Below are positions 45,262-58,008 of a DNA stretch of 64,000 bases, one piece after another. A model generated the notes under the pieces. It had not been told where the DNA came from. It ran no database searches and worked only from the letters and a program-made list of their open reading frames with translations. The position numbers and the translations under genes are program-made. How positions within the stretch are numbered: position 1 is the stretch's first letter; each line of letters begins with the position of its first letter. This stretch comes from Verticillium longisporum (Eukaryota > Ascomycota > Sordariomycetes > Glomerellales > Plectosphaerellaceae). The stretch covers positions 434,001 through 498,000 of the forward strand of contig JAETXT010000005.1 in the NCBI GenBank assembly GCA_019188255.1. Direction: 5' to 3'.

Positions 45262-46146
45262 AGACACGAACGACGAGTGTTCTACGGATGATCTACGACG
45301 GAATCCTGGCCGGGCTCACCAGGGCGGTGTTTTTTCCCATTTGGAGCTTGGACGGTTACTTTGATACCAGTGTGTACAACAGCGTATTTTTCAATGAAAT
45401 TCAAACGCGCGGGGGGATGTTGTTTGTCCCCCCCCCCTCAAGATGCTCCGCTCCTGAATCTCCTGCGGTCGAGGATGACGCCTTGCTCCCCAGGTGGAAC
45501 ACGTCGAGTCATAGCGCGACGCTCGAGCTCGAGCGTCGGATGCTTTTTCCTGGCAGAAGCAATTCCTCGTGTTCGTCTGAACTCTGCTATGAGGGACCCG
45601 CCACGTGCTAGGGAGTAATCCGCGTGGGCGCTTGCAGGTACCTGGTGGCTGGTATCTTCGGAGTTCGGAGCCGGCAGTCGGCCGGGCTGCATGGGCTGGC
45701 GGCCTGGTTCCGGGAAGCGTGACCATGAGGGGTTGGTGGTGGGCCTCGCTGAGCGATCTAGATATGACTAGATGTATACTGAGCCCACTTGGTCTCATCG
45801 GACATGCGTAGTTGGGGCCCAGCACCTGCTAGGCCACGCTTGTGGTCCCTTGCATCATGGCTTCGTAGGGCTTCGAGATTATTCACAACCGAGGTTGGCC
45901 TTTTCAATCTGCACGGCTCGAACATGATGCCAGCGCGAGCCGTCAACATTGTGCGACGACCAGAGGCTGACGGAATCATGAGGAACTGCGACCCCCAAGC
46001 GACGATGCAGTCATGTGGTTTTGTAAGATGTTCCGCCAGCTAAATTTGGCCAGCAGAGTATCTCGATATCAGCTCATCACCTCAACATGCCCGCATCAAG
46101 GCTCTCCTACTAATTCGACATTTTCTCCTAGCAACTACAGCATCCT
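45262..46146. other. Intergenic, convergent 3' flanks
   Basis: About 0.9 kb between the 3' ends of the hemerythrin and copper transporter genes. Contains a C-run at about 45.43 kb. No gene was recognised. Confidence 0.5.
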
Positions 46147-46994
46147 TCAACAACAGCAAACTGTCGAACTCTCGCCCGCTGAGGTCGGCCCTGTCGAGCC
46201 GCCAATCTTCTCCCAGTGGAAAATGAACGATCCGAGGTAGGCGCCGATGAAGATGCAGATAATGATGTAACCGTTGTAATACATGGCGAGCCTGGGGAGC
46301 CATCGTGTCAGAAAAGTCGGCGTCTTGTGCAACAAAATTCAAGAAGGACAAGGGGCACATACAGCATGACAAAGTATGCCACGGCAAACTGAAGCAGATG
46401 CAGCAGCGCCCTGACGGCCTGCTGGAGGAACGAAGGGCGGAACGGTGCGGTGATCGCAACGCCGCCGGCGCCGAGGGGCGTCGTGACCTCGCCGCTGTTC
46501 TTACCGCCAGAGGCAGAATCGTTGCTCGCAGCTGCAAAGGGGCCTGAGTGTGTGACGGCGGCGGCGGCGGCGGCGGCGGCGTGGGAGCGGATGAGGTAGC
46601 GGTCGTACTCCTTGCCGGCGCGGCGGAGGGCCTCGAGGGACAGGACGAGGAGGACGACGCCGATGCAGGAGCCGGCAAACATGCCGGTGGACGTGATGTG
46701 CCAGGACTCGGAGATGAAGCACGAGTCGATTGTTTGCCAGTTCCAGAGCATCTGCAGTGCAGGACGGCAGGTTAGCGCTGGACGAGAACCAGAGGAAATG
46801 GTGGAGGTCGCCGACAACGGTCCTGTAAGTGTACTCACGGAGATTTTGCAACCACCCATCATGTCTGACATGTCCATTTCATCGTGGCCGCTGGTGGCCG
46901 CAGCGTCGGTACCGGCGGGCATGTCCATGCCTGTTGCTGTTGGCATGAGCATGGAGGTGACTGTTGAAGCCATGGTCATGGCACCGTGGTCCAT
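46147..46994 (-). CDS. Ctr-family high-affinity copper transporter
   Basis: Three exons (46994-46839, 46751-46363, 46291-46147) encode 229 residues. The extracellular N-terminus is Met- and His-rich (MDHGAMTM, GMDMPAG, HDEMDMSDMMGGCKISMLWNW). Three TM segments follow. TM1 is MFAGSCIGVVLLVLSLEAL. TM2 carries the obligatory MxxxM (FVMLLAMYYNGY), and TM3 the GxxxG (GAYLGSFIFHW). The C-terminus ends in CCC, a cytosolic Cu(I)-binding tail. The loop has an eight-alanine run coded by a GCC/GGC trinucleotide tract (46557-46583). Ctr proteins work as trimers importing Cu(I), at the plasma membrane or from the vacuole. The frame is unbroken. Transcription is probably copper-responsive, as for homologues, but no element was identified. 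Confidence 0.92.
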
Positions 46995-48467
46995 GTTTGT
47001 GGTGATAGCTGTTCGTGGAGGGAAACCTTCTTTAGACGAATGCTTCGTGGTATGGGAAACAAGACTGCAGACAGGACTGTGGGCGAGACGTGGAAGTGGT
47101 AGCCTTTATATGGCCGGCCACCCTAAGTCTCAAGCTCTTCTGTTGGAAGAGTCGCGCGGCATATTAAGGATTAAATCAGCCCATGCAGGTCATCCAAACA
47201 TTGTGTGACCCATTCTGTGGTTTGGGTTTGTTCCAATGTATTAGGGGCCTTTTGTATGCCACCCTGTTGGGAGAGGAGGGGCAGAAAGGAAGTTGCTGGG
47301 GGGCCACCATGTACATGGCCCCTCCCAAAGCTTGACATGATCCATACGAACGAATGATGTCTCTCGGGAACAGGGAGCCCCCCCTTCACCATATGCCTGG
47401 TAATCATGACAATATTTGACCTGATGAACAGGTCGAAACCATCAGACCACGATGCGAAGCACCCTGTGGGGCCTAGCCTACACAGCACGACTGATCGACA
47501 TGGGATGTTGACAAGCCCCATGAAGGTTATGCACCTCGCTGGCAGAATCTTCGAATGGGGTCAGATGGTGGCGTGGGAAGGTTGGACGCCCCTCAGCCTC
47601 TCGTGATGTTTGCGAGAGTTTGAGCAAGTTTTCCTCACCGAGCAGGGCTGGCCCAAGTCCAAAGATAAGGACTGCTGGGAGGCCGAAGTTAGGCTTCAGG
47701 TTCATTGCCGAAACTCGGGCGGTGAATTAGTTTCACATCGGTCTGGCTCTTCGAGTTGACTCCTTGCCATTCCGTCCTGCGTTTAGAGCTCTTGCAGGAT
47801 GTTGCAACACGAGCCTGCCAGCGAACGATGACGAGCAGTTCCAGACGCGGTGGGAACTACGAGCAGAGACGTGCATACAACGTGTCCTGCAGTTCCAAGT
47901 TACCTGCTTCGGAATGTATGAGGCATGAGGCGATTAGCAGACTGTGGCTATAGATAACGAGGAGGAGGTATCACAATTGATGGTATTAGGTGGATAAGTG
48001 TTATTGTATCTCGCTTAGTTTATGGCCAACGTGCCCCCAGGGCTACGTTATATAGCTCCTGCTGACTAGCTGCATCACAGGAGTCCCTTCCTTCAGTATC
48101 CCGAGAGGTAGGCGGGCTTGAAGCCAAATGCGACATGACGCTGGATGGAGGTAGTCTCTGTGTCGGTGGAGGGTACCTTGTCTCGGTAAGATGGCAGATC
48201 CTCGGTAAACTCTCCGGTGTGTGGAGCTCTGTGTGCAGGAGCGTCGAGCTGCACGTCACGTCGCACGGGACTTGACCTTACCTCGTCCCCACCAAACCTC
48301 CGGCCAGAGCTCAGAGCTCCCTGCAGCTGCCACGTTCCTCAGCTGCGTGGTAACGAACGACCCCTTGTATGCAAGCAAGGTCCAAGCTGCTCCCGCTTCC
48401 CTGCCATCAAGAGCACTCTACGACATGGCGGGGACGCCAATGGGCGCGTTCCCGCGACACGGCCACC
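46995..48467. other. Intergenic, divergent promoters
   Basis: About 1.5 kb between the starts of the copper transporter and the Rtc1-like gene. No gene was recognised; open frames are short and overlapping. Confidence 0.5.
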
Positions 48468-51400
48468 ATGTATAGCCGCGATAACAAGATCATGCGAAAG
48501 CTCCTCGGAAAGGTCTCTGCCGACAACTCTACCGACACGACGAGCCCCGGCATTGGCATCACGAGTGCGCCGCATCTGCCGCCTTCGTATCGCCCCAACT
48601 TTTCGCAGCATGCCGTCTACGATGCGACCTACCCCATCTACAGCATCGATGCCCCGGCCGACCGTCGCTCCGTTGTCCTGGCCAGTCGCCATGTCCTCAA
48701 GACTGTGGTCTTTGATGGCCTCAAAATCGTTGATGGCGTTGACGTCCGAGCTGCCATCGTCTCGGCGTCCAATCCGAACAAGGGCGCATCGTCAGCGACG
48801 GCCGATCAGCTCTCCGTCAAGGAGGTGAAATGGCATAAGGACTCGACCATCTTCACTGCCTGTACCAATGGCAAGATCTTCTCCTACGATCTCGCGAGGA
48901 TAGCCGCCGGAGGTTGCCCCATGGACTGCGTCCAGATGAGGGAGGATTCGCGCCAGGTCAATACCCTCGACATCAACCCCCATCGCCCGAGCTTGCTGCT
49001 GTCGGGCAGCCAAGACGGTTTCGTACGCTACTTCGATATTCGCGCGCCCGTTCAAAGCCGCGCTGGCGGCATGACGTACCAGGCAAAGGCAGCCTTTAAA
49101 TGCAATGCCGATGGCGTTCGCCAGGTCCGTTGGTCGCCGAAAGAGGGCATGTATCTGGCATGTGGCACCGACGGTGGCGTGGTCTTGAAGTGGGATTTGC
49201 GAAAGCCGACCACGCCGCTGCTGCGAATCACGGCACACGAAAAGGCTTGCACGTCTATCTCGTGGCATCCTGATGGGAACCATGTGGTCAGTGGCGGCAT
49301 GGATCAGAAGTGCGCCGTCTGGGACTTCTCCAAGGACGCTGACAAGCGCCAAAAGCCGAAGTGGACGATACAAACGCCCGCCCCTGTATCTGTCGTCAGC
49401 TGGAGGCCTGGGCTGTGGTCGGCCAGTGCGCAGGGCAAGCGTGCCGCCCAGATTGCCGTCTCTTACGACGATGCTAGTCTCAAGCGTTTCGGAGTCCGCG
49501 CGGCCCATATTTGGGATCTCGCGAGACCTACTATCCCGTTCAAGGAGCTCAACTGGTTCAATTCGCCGCCATCAAGCCTCATGTGGCTTGACCAAGATCT
49601 TCTCTGGGCTGCTGGTGAAGATGGCAAGTTTCACCAGTGCGACGTTGCCTTCGCCCCGAAGACTATGGATCGAATGACGTCCTCCAGCATGGCCTTCTCT
49701 TCATGTGGGGACGTGGCTATGTTTCTCGATGAAAGACCGCATCAGCGGCCGAGACCAACTGCGGTGCACCGCAAGGAGGGCAATGAGACACCTCGTTCTG
49801 TCTACGGGTCCAGCCCTACAACACCCCAACTCAGCATCAGTCGCAGCGATTCCGAAGATGACGCTGTTGGCAGCTTTCTCGGGCCACGGCGGAAGCCGAG
49901 CCGGAAAAGGAGGCCTAGTGTACGCTCCATACCCGCACTCAGCACAACGCCGCCGTCTGGATCTGCAGACGGGGAGCCTGTATTATCTTTAGAGCATGCC
50001 ATGAGAGTTACTGGGGTGTACAAGACACAGCAGGCCATGGCGGTTGGTCGCGTCCCTGCTGCTGCCAAGGTCAACCACTATCATTATCTTTCCCAGTGCT
50101 ATCTCGAGACACTGGACCGCGAATTACCGCAAAGAGAAGGCGGGAAAGCACTTGTGGACCGTGTTGTAATTATACTGAATGAGTTCGCCTACGCTGCGGA
50201 AGGTGTTGGTCAATTTCGACTAGCACAAACGTGGCGCATATTGGGATACGCCATAGACCTCCTCCTCAGACGAAGAGCCCAGTACCATCTCGAGAGGAGA
50301 TTGGGCGATTTCCAGAAACGACCTTCAGTCACCAAGTCAAAAGACGGAGCCGTCAGAACTGCCGGTCTCAAGGGTTTCCAGGGGCTGAGCCAGGACAGCA
50401 TGAAAGCGCCAAACCCGCTTCGCCGCGCCAGTGCGGTATCAGTCCATTTGGAGAGCCGCTCCCTCTCTGTCAGATCCCTTCTTTCGGAAGAGATCGAAAG
50501 CACCTCCAACGTACCGACACCACTCGCAAGGCCGGTGCATGAAGACGATCCCAATACAGAACACGGCAACCTCAGGCCCGGCAAGAAGTTGACACCCGTC
50601 TTTGAACTAGACAGTTTTGCCTTACCCCCAGCAGTCCACAGTACGTTCAACTACAGTCCGCGCAAACGACTGGACTCAGCTCCTTTGTCACTTTTGAGCC
50701 ACGAAAGTGGCCAGACGGAGGCCTCGCACACTGAGGGGTACGACTTTTATGATACTGACGCACTCTCCCTTGCCGTAGATGTCCCAGAGCCAGAGAAGAA
50801 GGATGAAGCGCAATCACCCGGTGGTGGATCTCGTTCGAAGAGACCTCCCAAAGTGATAAGGCACGACTCGGATGACAGCTTCTCGCAAATGTTCTCCATT
50901 TCGGATGGTAGTCGAAAGTCCGCCAACCTTTCCCTGCCAAAAGCAGGCGCCGCAAGTGAGATTAAACAGTCTGAGTTTGAACCCGTGCAAGAGCACGACG
51001 ATGAGCATGGCGAATACGAGAGCCGCATCCGAGGGAAAGAGATTGAAGAGTCACCCGAACTCCACAACCTGTCCTCCATGCAGATGAGGCGAGGCTTGCT
51101 GCCGATGAGTAACTCCCCCGAAGAGGTGTTCATGATTTCACAGACAACCATTGGCGACGATGAAGATCCTTCAGAAGTCTCGGCGCGTCGGTCCCAGTCA
51201 ATCGTATCTGATGCGCCTACCTTTGACGACGACGCCCCTCTTCATGTTGGCGTCGTCTCGGCGAGCCCACCCCAGGCGCCGACCGAATCGCAGATGCTAG
51301 ACGTGTCTCCAGTCATCATCGAAAGCGACTACCTCCCTGGTCTGATGATCCCCCTTACCCACAGAAGTTGGCGTCCGAACTCAACAACAAAGGCTACACC

Positions 51401-52407
51401 ATTCCATCCCCGCCCCTCGACCCATATTATCTCATCACGAGCACTCTCGATTTTGAACTCCGCACATCCAATCTTAACGCTGCGGCAATGATTCTACTTC
51501 TCAGGCCGCTGGTTCCGGAGGCACGCATCGACGCCCACCGCGCAGCCTCAATCCTGCGCGCATATCACGCTCGACTCGCGTCTATGCGCCACTTCGTCGA
51601 GGCCGCGCTTCTGCGAAACCTCTGTGTCAAGGGCTGGCCTGAGAGCCTCCCTGAATGGGGCGAATCTTATACAGCAATTTTCGGCCCCGCCCAACAAGGC
51701 GTCAAGGCGGGCTTCCTCTGCCCTTCGTGCCGTAAGCCGCGTGAGATGGACCCCCGCCAGGGCTCTGGTGCCATCTGGCAGTGTGAGCGGTGCAAGACTC
51801 ACATGGCTCCCTGCGCGGTCTGCGGCCATCGCGAGGCCAGCCCCGTCGTTCTCCCGCTGACTGACGGCATGGACGCCAAGCAGCGTGCCCAAGCTGCCGA
51901 GGAGGAGATTATGGGTCTCTGGTGGTACTGTCCGGGCTGTGCGCACGGCGGCCACGCGACGTGCCTTCAGGGCTGGCATGCTCCAGATGGCTTCGACGGC
52001 GACGCGCCCCCTGCCGATTGCAGGGACGGGTGCTGGGCGGTCGATGGGTGCGGTCACGCCTGTTGCCCGGCAAGTGGCGCGGTGAGAGGGCGAGGCAGCG
52101 CGCGGAGGGAGACAGCCGTGCGGCGCTCGACAAGGCGCGTGCGCAGGCGCAGGTGCAGCGCAAGACGAGCCTGAGCGGCGGGCGAGGCAGAGGTCCTCCG
52201 TCACCGGGAGTAGCCATTCGAGGAGACGGTGTCGAGGTCCCGCAGAGTCGGGCCGTTGAGAGCGTGCGCGAGGCGCTGGCGAGCGGAGGCGGTGCTGCCA
52301 TGAGCTCGGGTCCTGGGGCAAGCATCCTCAGCTCAAGTCCTGGCCGAGCAGGGGAGCGAGACCGCGAGAGAAGAAAGAGCGTCAAGTTTGTGCCGACGGA
52401 CCGCTAG
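48468..52407 (+). CDS. RTC1: Rtc1/WDR24-like SEA complex subunit (two frame breaks)
   Basis: A long intronless gene encodes about 1,314 residues if two missing bases, near 51342 and 52063, are allowed. The N-terminal 400 residues form WD40 repeats, with DGFVRYFDIRAP, GGVVLKWDLRKP, CTSISWHPDGNHVVSGGMDQKCAVWDF and similar. The centre is long and disordered. The C-terminal part has LDFELRTSNLNAAAMILLLRPL and a cysteine-rich RING-like domain (CPSCRKPRE, WQCERCKTHMAPCAVCGH, WWYCPGCAHGGHATCLQGWH, DGCGHAC). This architecture is that of Rtc1/WDR24, a SEACAT/GATOR2 subunit at the vacuole that positively controls TORC1. The start lies in a strong context (GCCACCATG). The repaired frame has the usual family length, so the two breaks look technical. 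It faces the UVRAG-like gene. Confidence 0.9.
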
Positions 52408-52751
52408 GCACGGTCTTTTTGGGTCGGCGGCAGCGATGGGCATGACGGAGGCGAGTCGCATCGACTCAGGGGGAAGTCGGAGCACGGGGTCATCAGATGC
52501 GTTCCTTCATAATATGGCTTTAGGCGTTTGGTTCTAGAACAGGCTTTCAGGCTCCGGAATGGCCGTATGGGATTTGTACTTTACGGCGTCTACACGCTCC
52601 AGATAGGGCTTCGTCAATGGCATGGAAGAGTTCTACGCTTACGGGCCTGGGAACTGTTTACCCGTTTCACTCTTGAGCCCCCCCGCCGACATCAGAGCAA
52701 GGTCGAGCATCCACAGCACGACTGCTTGAAGCAAGTACACATGCTCAACAT
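52408..52751. other. Intergenic, convergent 3' flanks
   Basis: Short region between the 3' ends of the Rtc1-like and UVRAG-like genes. Nothing was recognised. Confidence 0.5.
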
Positions 52752-54602
52752 TCACTTACCCACGTTCTCCCTGAACCCTTTGGTCCGGAGGGAAACCTTC
52801 ATGTGTCCATCGTCAAAGCCGATGCCCAAATCCTCCGACGCCCTTCTGAGACTCTCAGCGGCCTGTCCATCGGCACTGCTGGGCCTGCTACCCGTCACGC
52901 TGCCGTCTGCCTCACCGTCCCCCGTCGTGATGCGACCCTTGAGATGACCCGCCCACAAGCCCCTGACGCCACCCCGTTTGCGCTCGGGCACGTCCTCGGT
53001 GCCGGCGCTGCAGACATAGAGGAGATACTTCAGGTTCGGGAGGGAATGGCGAATGTCAACAACGCGCAGCGACTGATGGGCGCAGAGGGCCTCGATGTCT
53101 TTGTTGAGGAGGAACCAGGCGTAGTCGAAACGGAAGTGGGCTGCTGTCGAGCCGCCTCTGGGAAGATAGAGTGGGAATTCACGGGCTGGGTTGTTTTCGA
53201 GCGAGGACGAGGCGCCATGAGTGTGTCTAGATGCCGGGGTGTCCTGAAAAGCAGATATATCGTCCCGGATGGTGGACCGGGAACCAAAGGGGTTGATGTC
53301 GTAGGGCAGTGGGTGCCGCAGGTAGTACTGCAGGTTGTGGGTGAGCATGGCCACGTGGCCGAAGGCTGCCGACATGACATCTTCGTTCGGATTCTTGGAC
53401 GACGGGCTGTCATAAGATGTATTCTGAAGTGGGAGGCCGCAAATTTGAAAGGACAATGGCTCGCCGGAAGGACATGGGGTGATGGGGAAGATGTTGGACA
53501 GGTCGGAGCAGATGCGCCGCCGCTGGCCGCGGATCTGCTCCTGCGTCTGTGCGAGCATCGATTTAGAACTCTCCAGCGGCTCACGCGCTGCCACAATGTC
53601 CCGCTCTGCCTTGGCTTGCGCTTCGCGGCCTGCGGCGATAGCCTCGCGCCTCGCTTTTAAGGAAGCTTTGAGTTCATCGCGTCTCTTCTCTGCTGACTTG
53701 ACACTCTTGGCCTGCTGAGAGACGTATTTCTGAGCGAGCTTTACCCTCTCTTCGGCCAGTGGGGCATCGTTCCTCGGTTGTTTGGAAAGAAGCTCATTGA
53801 TTTGCGTAGTAATGTGCTCCTGTGTGGAAAGAGCATCCTGGATAGAACTGTCCAGAGTTGCAAGCTTCATGAGGGCATTATAGGAGGACGTCGGCAGTGT
53901 TGCTGTGGCCTTCGGCTTCGACTTGCGAGCCGGAAGGTCGAGAGAATAAACGCCATCCTCGAGATGAAAAATCAGGCCGTTGAGGGGAAAGCGCTGGTTA
54001 AGAAGAGTGCCCAGAAAGTTGAGAGACCGCAGGTCCACGACGTCCTCTTGATGTAGAAACCATTCCTTTGAACCGACGTATCGCTTTGCCCATATTTTGA
54101 TCGTTACCAGCGGGGAACGCATCACGGAGCTCCCGTGCTTCGAAAGATCAAAGAAGAGAAAGTTGAAGTTCTGTCACAATGACTGTCAGTACGGAACGGA
54201 CAAGAAGGAAGGAGCAGAGTCACTGACTGTCTTTCTCTCCAACGTTTCGCTGATGTAGATTGGATCATCTTCACCGTCCACATGCATGGAGAAGAAGGCA
54301 TCCGCCATGCGGCTGTTATAGAGCGCCTCCAGCTTCTTTTGCTCGGAGACGGGGCTATCCTGCGTCAAGGTGGTGCTTCGACGCCGCATCTTAGGCCGCA
54401 GGTCTTCCGACGACAATGCATGATGCAGTTTGGGCGTTTCTCTCAGAGTATCGGTCTTCTTCGGCGATGCGTGGATGGCGACATCATCGGTAGTGCGGCC
54501 GCGCGGCCGCTGAAAGCTGAGGTTTCGCAGGTAGATGCCTTGAAGGTGCCGGAGCTTGCGGTTCTGGGGAAGCAGTCGGGGCGCGCGTGATTCGGTCGGC
54601 AT
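52752..54602 (-). CDS. UVRAG/Vps38-like (Atg14-domain) PI3-kinase complex subunit
   Basis: Two exons (54602-54228, 54170-52752) encode 597 residues. After a basic N-terminus (residues 1-100), a beta-rich C2-like region (NFNFLFFDLSKHG, SPLVTIKIWAKRYVGSKEWFLHQEDVVDL, LIFHLEDGVYSL) occupies about residues 125-200. A central coiled coil (about residues 215-330: KLAQKYVSQQAKSVKSAEKR and heptads after) leads to the C-terminal BARA-like domain (FGHVAMLTHNLQYYLRHPLPYDINPFGSRS, FDYAWFLLNKDIEAL, PNLKYLLYVCSAG). UVRAG/Vps38 joins Vps34, Vps15 and Vps30/Beclin in complex II, which makes PI3P on endosomes and vacuoles. It is unbroken. The pairing with a SEA complex gene is probably simple proximity. Confidence 0.87.
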
Positions 54603-55345
54603 GATGCATGTCGCTGCTGAGTGCAGCTTGTCCTAACTTCTTTTCTGCATAGGATCCTTCGTTGGAGTTCGCAACGCGTCACGCTGGTGGAATGGCAATG
54701 GTGGTGATGATACGAATGGAGGTGACGTCGGCAGTCTGGTAGGATTACCATTCGCTGGAGGCCTTGGCCTGGAGCTTCAAGCTTAAGCTCCATTACCCCA
54801 CGTCGTGTGAAGCAAGATCGCCCACTGTGATATCGATATATCGGGGCGTTGCTGGGTCCAGCAGCCAGTCCTGATAAAGCGATGCCATCTATCTGAGCTT
54901 CTAAGCCGTTCCCAGCACAAGGCAGCTTTGATGTCAGTGCCATGTGCGCTTAATTCACACGAAAGAATAAGTAGAGACTGGAAATTCTAAGCGTTGAATA
55001 GGACGGATGTGATGGCTGGGGCTTAGGAGGTCTCAGCAATCGATTCGCATATTTTTGAACACTCCTGATGGTCATCTGATACAGACTCATTTTCTGGAGA
55101 AATCAAACTAATACAATGTGTGGGCATGTTCGTTTAAATGATACCGATTACGGGAACCAGAGACGGGAAGTGTTGCAGACAACGTACAAATTGACAGCTG
55201 CATCAGATAGGTAGTGATCATTGCAGCCCTCCAGAAGACGTAAAACAGACCCAGATACAGATTTCATATTACTCCAAACAACGCAAACCACCCAGTCCCT
55301 GATTTTCTAGCGTTGTACCTAGGTATCTCTCGACGAAGGAAAAGT
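54603..55345. other. Intergenic, no gene recognised
   Basis: About 740 bp. The part near 54.6 kb is the UVRAG-like promoter; the rest is the 3' flank of the next minus-strand gene. Nothing else was recognised. Confidence 0.5.
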
Positions 55346-56394
55346 TCAGTGCGACGGGTCGGCCTTGCGAAGACAGTTCATCCAGTTTCGGTTTTCGGAA
55401 ACCTTCCGGGCGCCATCAGTCTGCTCTTTCTTGGTTCTTTTCGATCCGCGTCCCTTGGCAACACGAATCGCACCCCGCGCAAGTGTAATACCAGCGCGAG
55501 CAGCAGCTGAACCGACTGCGGCAGCGGTTCTAGCAACGGCTGCGAAGATGGGAATCAGGAAGCAGAAGGGACAGCGCTCTTCCAGCTGATGCATGTGCTC
55601 CTCAGACCGCACAGCGATATCCGTGACCGGACTGTAGCGGGTGGCCCTGTCCTTGGTGGTCGCGCGGAGGCTGATCGAGCGAGACTCGACACCCTCGCCA
55701 ACCGTGACCCACTTGTTGATGTAGTCGTCCGACTCGTAGACAGAGTCGTTGGCCTCTTGTCCCCAGGGGTCGATGGGAAGATGTTCCGGCCAGAACTGCA
55801 ACAGATCCATGTCCTCGAGATACTCCTCGTCAAAAACTCGTCGGCGAACTCTGCAGCAGCCACGGCGCCCATGCCGAGGGGAACGAGAGCCAGGCAGCGG
55901 CCCATGCGACGGACCTTCTTACGCTTGTCCTCGTCCTGCTTGTCGATGTAGGCGCGCTTCTTCTCTTCCTTCTTCTTTTCGAACCGACGTCCCTTGTCCT
56001 TGTACTCGGCGGTCTTGGCCTCCTTCTTCTTGTCGAAGGCTTCTTTCTTCTGCCTCTTGCCTTCTTCATTCTTGATGCACTTATCGTAGCGCGAGTTGGC
56101 CGTTCTGCCCTTGGGGCAGCGCTTGCACTTCTTGCAGTCGTCTTTGTCGATGATTTTGCCGTTGGGGCACCGGGTGCGGCAGTTTTTGCAGGATTCTTGA
56201 CGGGTGAAGAGATGGACTCCAACGACGGGCAGCGAGACTGAACCGAGATCGCGATTCAGGACATGGGCGCTGGACTCATGCTGGTTGTCGTCGTTCTGAA
56301 GGCAACCAGCAAGAATCACATTGGCCGGAAAGTGAGTGGCAGCAACATGATTGACGATGAAGAACACTGCTTTCGCAGCTTTGGAGAAATGCAT
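55346..56394 (-). CDS. Secreted-type Cys-rich and Lys-rich protein, unknown function (one frame break)
   Basis: About 349 residues if one missing base in the A-run 55832-55836 is allowed. The start is hydrophobic (MHFSKAAKAVFFIVNHVAATHFPANVILAGC), a possible signal peptide. Residues about 68-105 hold a cysteine cluster, SCKNCRTRCPNGK then DDCKKCKRCPKGR, with CxxC pairs as in small zinc-binding or disulphide modules. A very basic, helical Lys/Glu stretch follows (residues 110-165). A hydrophobic segment GRCLALVPLGMGAVAAAEFADEFF comes next. The last part is acidic with DMDLLQFWPEHLPIDPWG, and ends in an Ala-rich helix and a basic tail. I do not recognise the family. Both halves have good coding character, so joining them is reasonable. 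It could be a secreted effector or an intracellular protein. Confidence 0.65.
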
Positions 56395-57666
56395 GGCGAC
56401 GAGGAAAGGAAAGAAGATGTATCAGGGTTCGCACACTCAAATTATGTCTGCTGAGGATTGTTGTAGGCGGCAAGCCTTCGTGGACTACCTTGGGTCTGAG
56501 ATTCGGCGAACAGGCCGTGAAAGGGTGTACATGGACTTTTGTAAGAGGTGGACTGACAATGTACAGTAACTCGAAGCACTGCGTGAAGAAGCGCCGCCCT
56601 GCAATGCACCGGTGATGGAAGGACTTTTGTGAGACCGTAGCTGGTCAGACTGAACAGATGCAGGGCCTGAATCCTCAGCCTGAACTAAAGATATCTACAG
56701 CATCCCACCTCCTATACGAGACATTGCTGCATGACCAAATCGATCCTCAATCGCATAGCCTACAGCCTGCTGTGAAGACCGGGCAGACAGGGCTGATGGA
56801 TGCATGGCCAGGGGCATGAGCTCGGCAGTAAGCTTAAATTGAAGGCTGTGACAAGGGTCGGATCCTTCCTAGACTACGCGCTAATTTCAGGGGGATTGAC
56901 TGGCGATCTCTAATTCGTATCAAGCGCTTCGCGGCGCCACCTCCATGGTAACCGTAGTACTGCCAGCGTCGCCATTAATTCGATGCGAATCCTTCGAACG
57001 GCCGAGAAGGTAGAATAATCATTCACTTGCGGCCCAGTCTGCGGCCCTACGACTTGACTCGGCGGCTGACTGCGCTGCTTGGCAAGGCGGTCTGGGCGTA
57101 CAGTACCAAGGCAGGCTGTGAGCTGTACAACAGTGGATCAGCAAGCGCCAGGATCTATTTTCAGTTGGTTTTCGCTAGGTCCCGCCTGTAAACGCGTCCT
57201 TGGCTGCAAACGATGCTCTTGGAAGGTTGATCCTGGCGGGCATTGTTGGACATTGGAAAACGGCTGTTTTCTTGAAATGGCCGAGATCACAAGAATAACA
57301 GATCGGGTGCAAAGACCACAACGGCTTGTTGTGATCGATGCGCTGATTGTTGAGCTATGGTGATCCAAGAGTCAACATCGGACCTTACTCAGCATTAAGC
57401 TCGTTGTATTTCTACGGACTTTACAAATATCTTGGTGTGAACGTTGTTATGGAGTTTAGGGGTGATCACTTAGATTTGAGCCATTACATCTTGAGCAAGA
57501 TATCTATCCCTCTTTCCAATACCTGCAGATACCAGTCCTTGCTTGCGTTTCCCAGGCCTGAATAATGAAGGAAGCGAATTCAGAGAGCTATCTGGATTCA
57601 ACGCTCTAAGGACTGTTAATCACTACCCAGGAGATATGATATGGTCTACGAAAGATGACCACATAC
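56395..57666. other. Intergenic, no gene recognised
   Basis: About 1.27 kb with only short incidental open frames. No tRNA, repeat or regulatory element stands out. Confidence 0.5.
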
Positions 57667-58008
57667 CTAATCGAAAAGGTTCCAAACTTCGTACGAGCCA
57701 AAGTTGGCAGTCAGGCACAAGTCGTCTTCGTCACCGTTGGCGATGATAGTGTCCGGGTTGCAGTCGTTAGAGCTGTAGAGAACCACTGTGAAAGGGTCAT
57801 CGACGGGACCCGTGCTCTCCACAATAACGGCCGAAGCAACGCCTCTGAAGTCTGTTCGGCAGCCGAGGCCAGGACCTCCAATGATCTCGCCCAGTCGTGC
57901 GCCGCGGCACTGAAGACCACCGTAGAAGGTGAACTTGTAGGCGTCTGCGAAACCTACTGCGACGGCAAGGCAGACGAGAAAGCGTGCCATAATTTTGATT
58001 GCAAACAT
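57667..58008 (-). CDS. Small secreted protein, 113 residues
   Basis: A single exon. The N-terminus is a signal peptide (MARFLVCLAVAVGFADA within the first 23 residues). The mature part is about 90 residues, begins YKFTFYGGLQC and has four cysteines, which may form two disulphides. A VESTGPVDDPFTVVLYSS segment suggests a beta fold. The start at 58008 was chosen because it gives a normal signal peptide; the frame stays open upstream to 58122 without improving it. Small secreted proteins of this kind are common effector candidates or cell-wall proteins in plant- and insect-associated fungi. I know no function for this one. Confidence 0.72.
   Translation of the reverse strand: MFAIKIMARFLVCLAVAVGFADAYKFTFYGGLQCRGARLGEIIGGPGLGCRTDFRGVASAVIVESTGPVDDPFTVVLYSSNDCNPDTIIANGDEDDLCLTANFGSYEVWNLFD

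Noticed and set aside
48792..49508. Long minus-strand frame inside the Rtc1-like gene
   Set aside because: It is antisense to clear WD40 repeats and has no recognisable protein features. High GC content at codon third positions produces such shadows.
52803..53660. 285-codon plus-strand frame inside the UVRAG-like gene
   Set aside because: It lies opposite the coiled-coil and BARA-like coding region, and its translation has no motif. Treated as a shadow.
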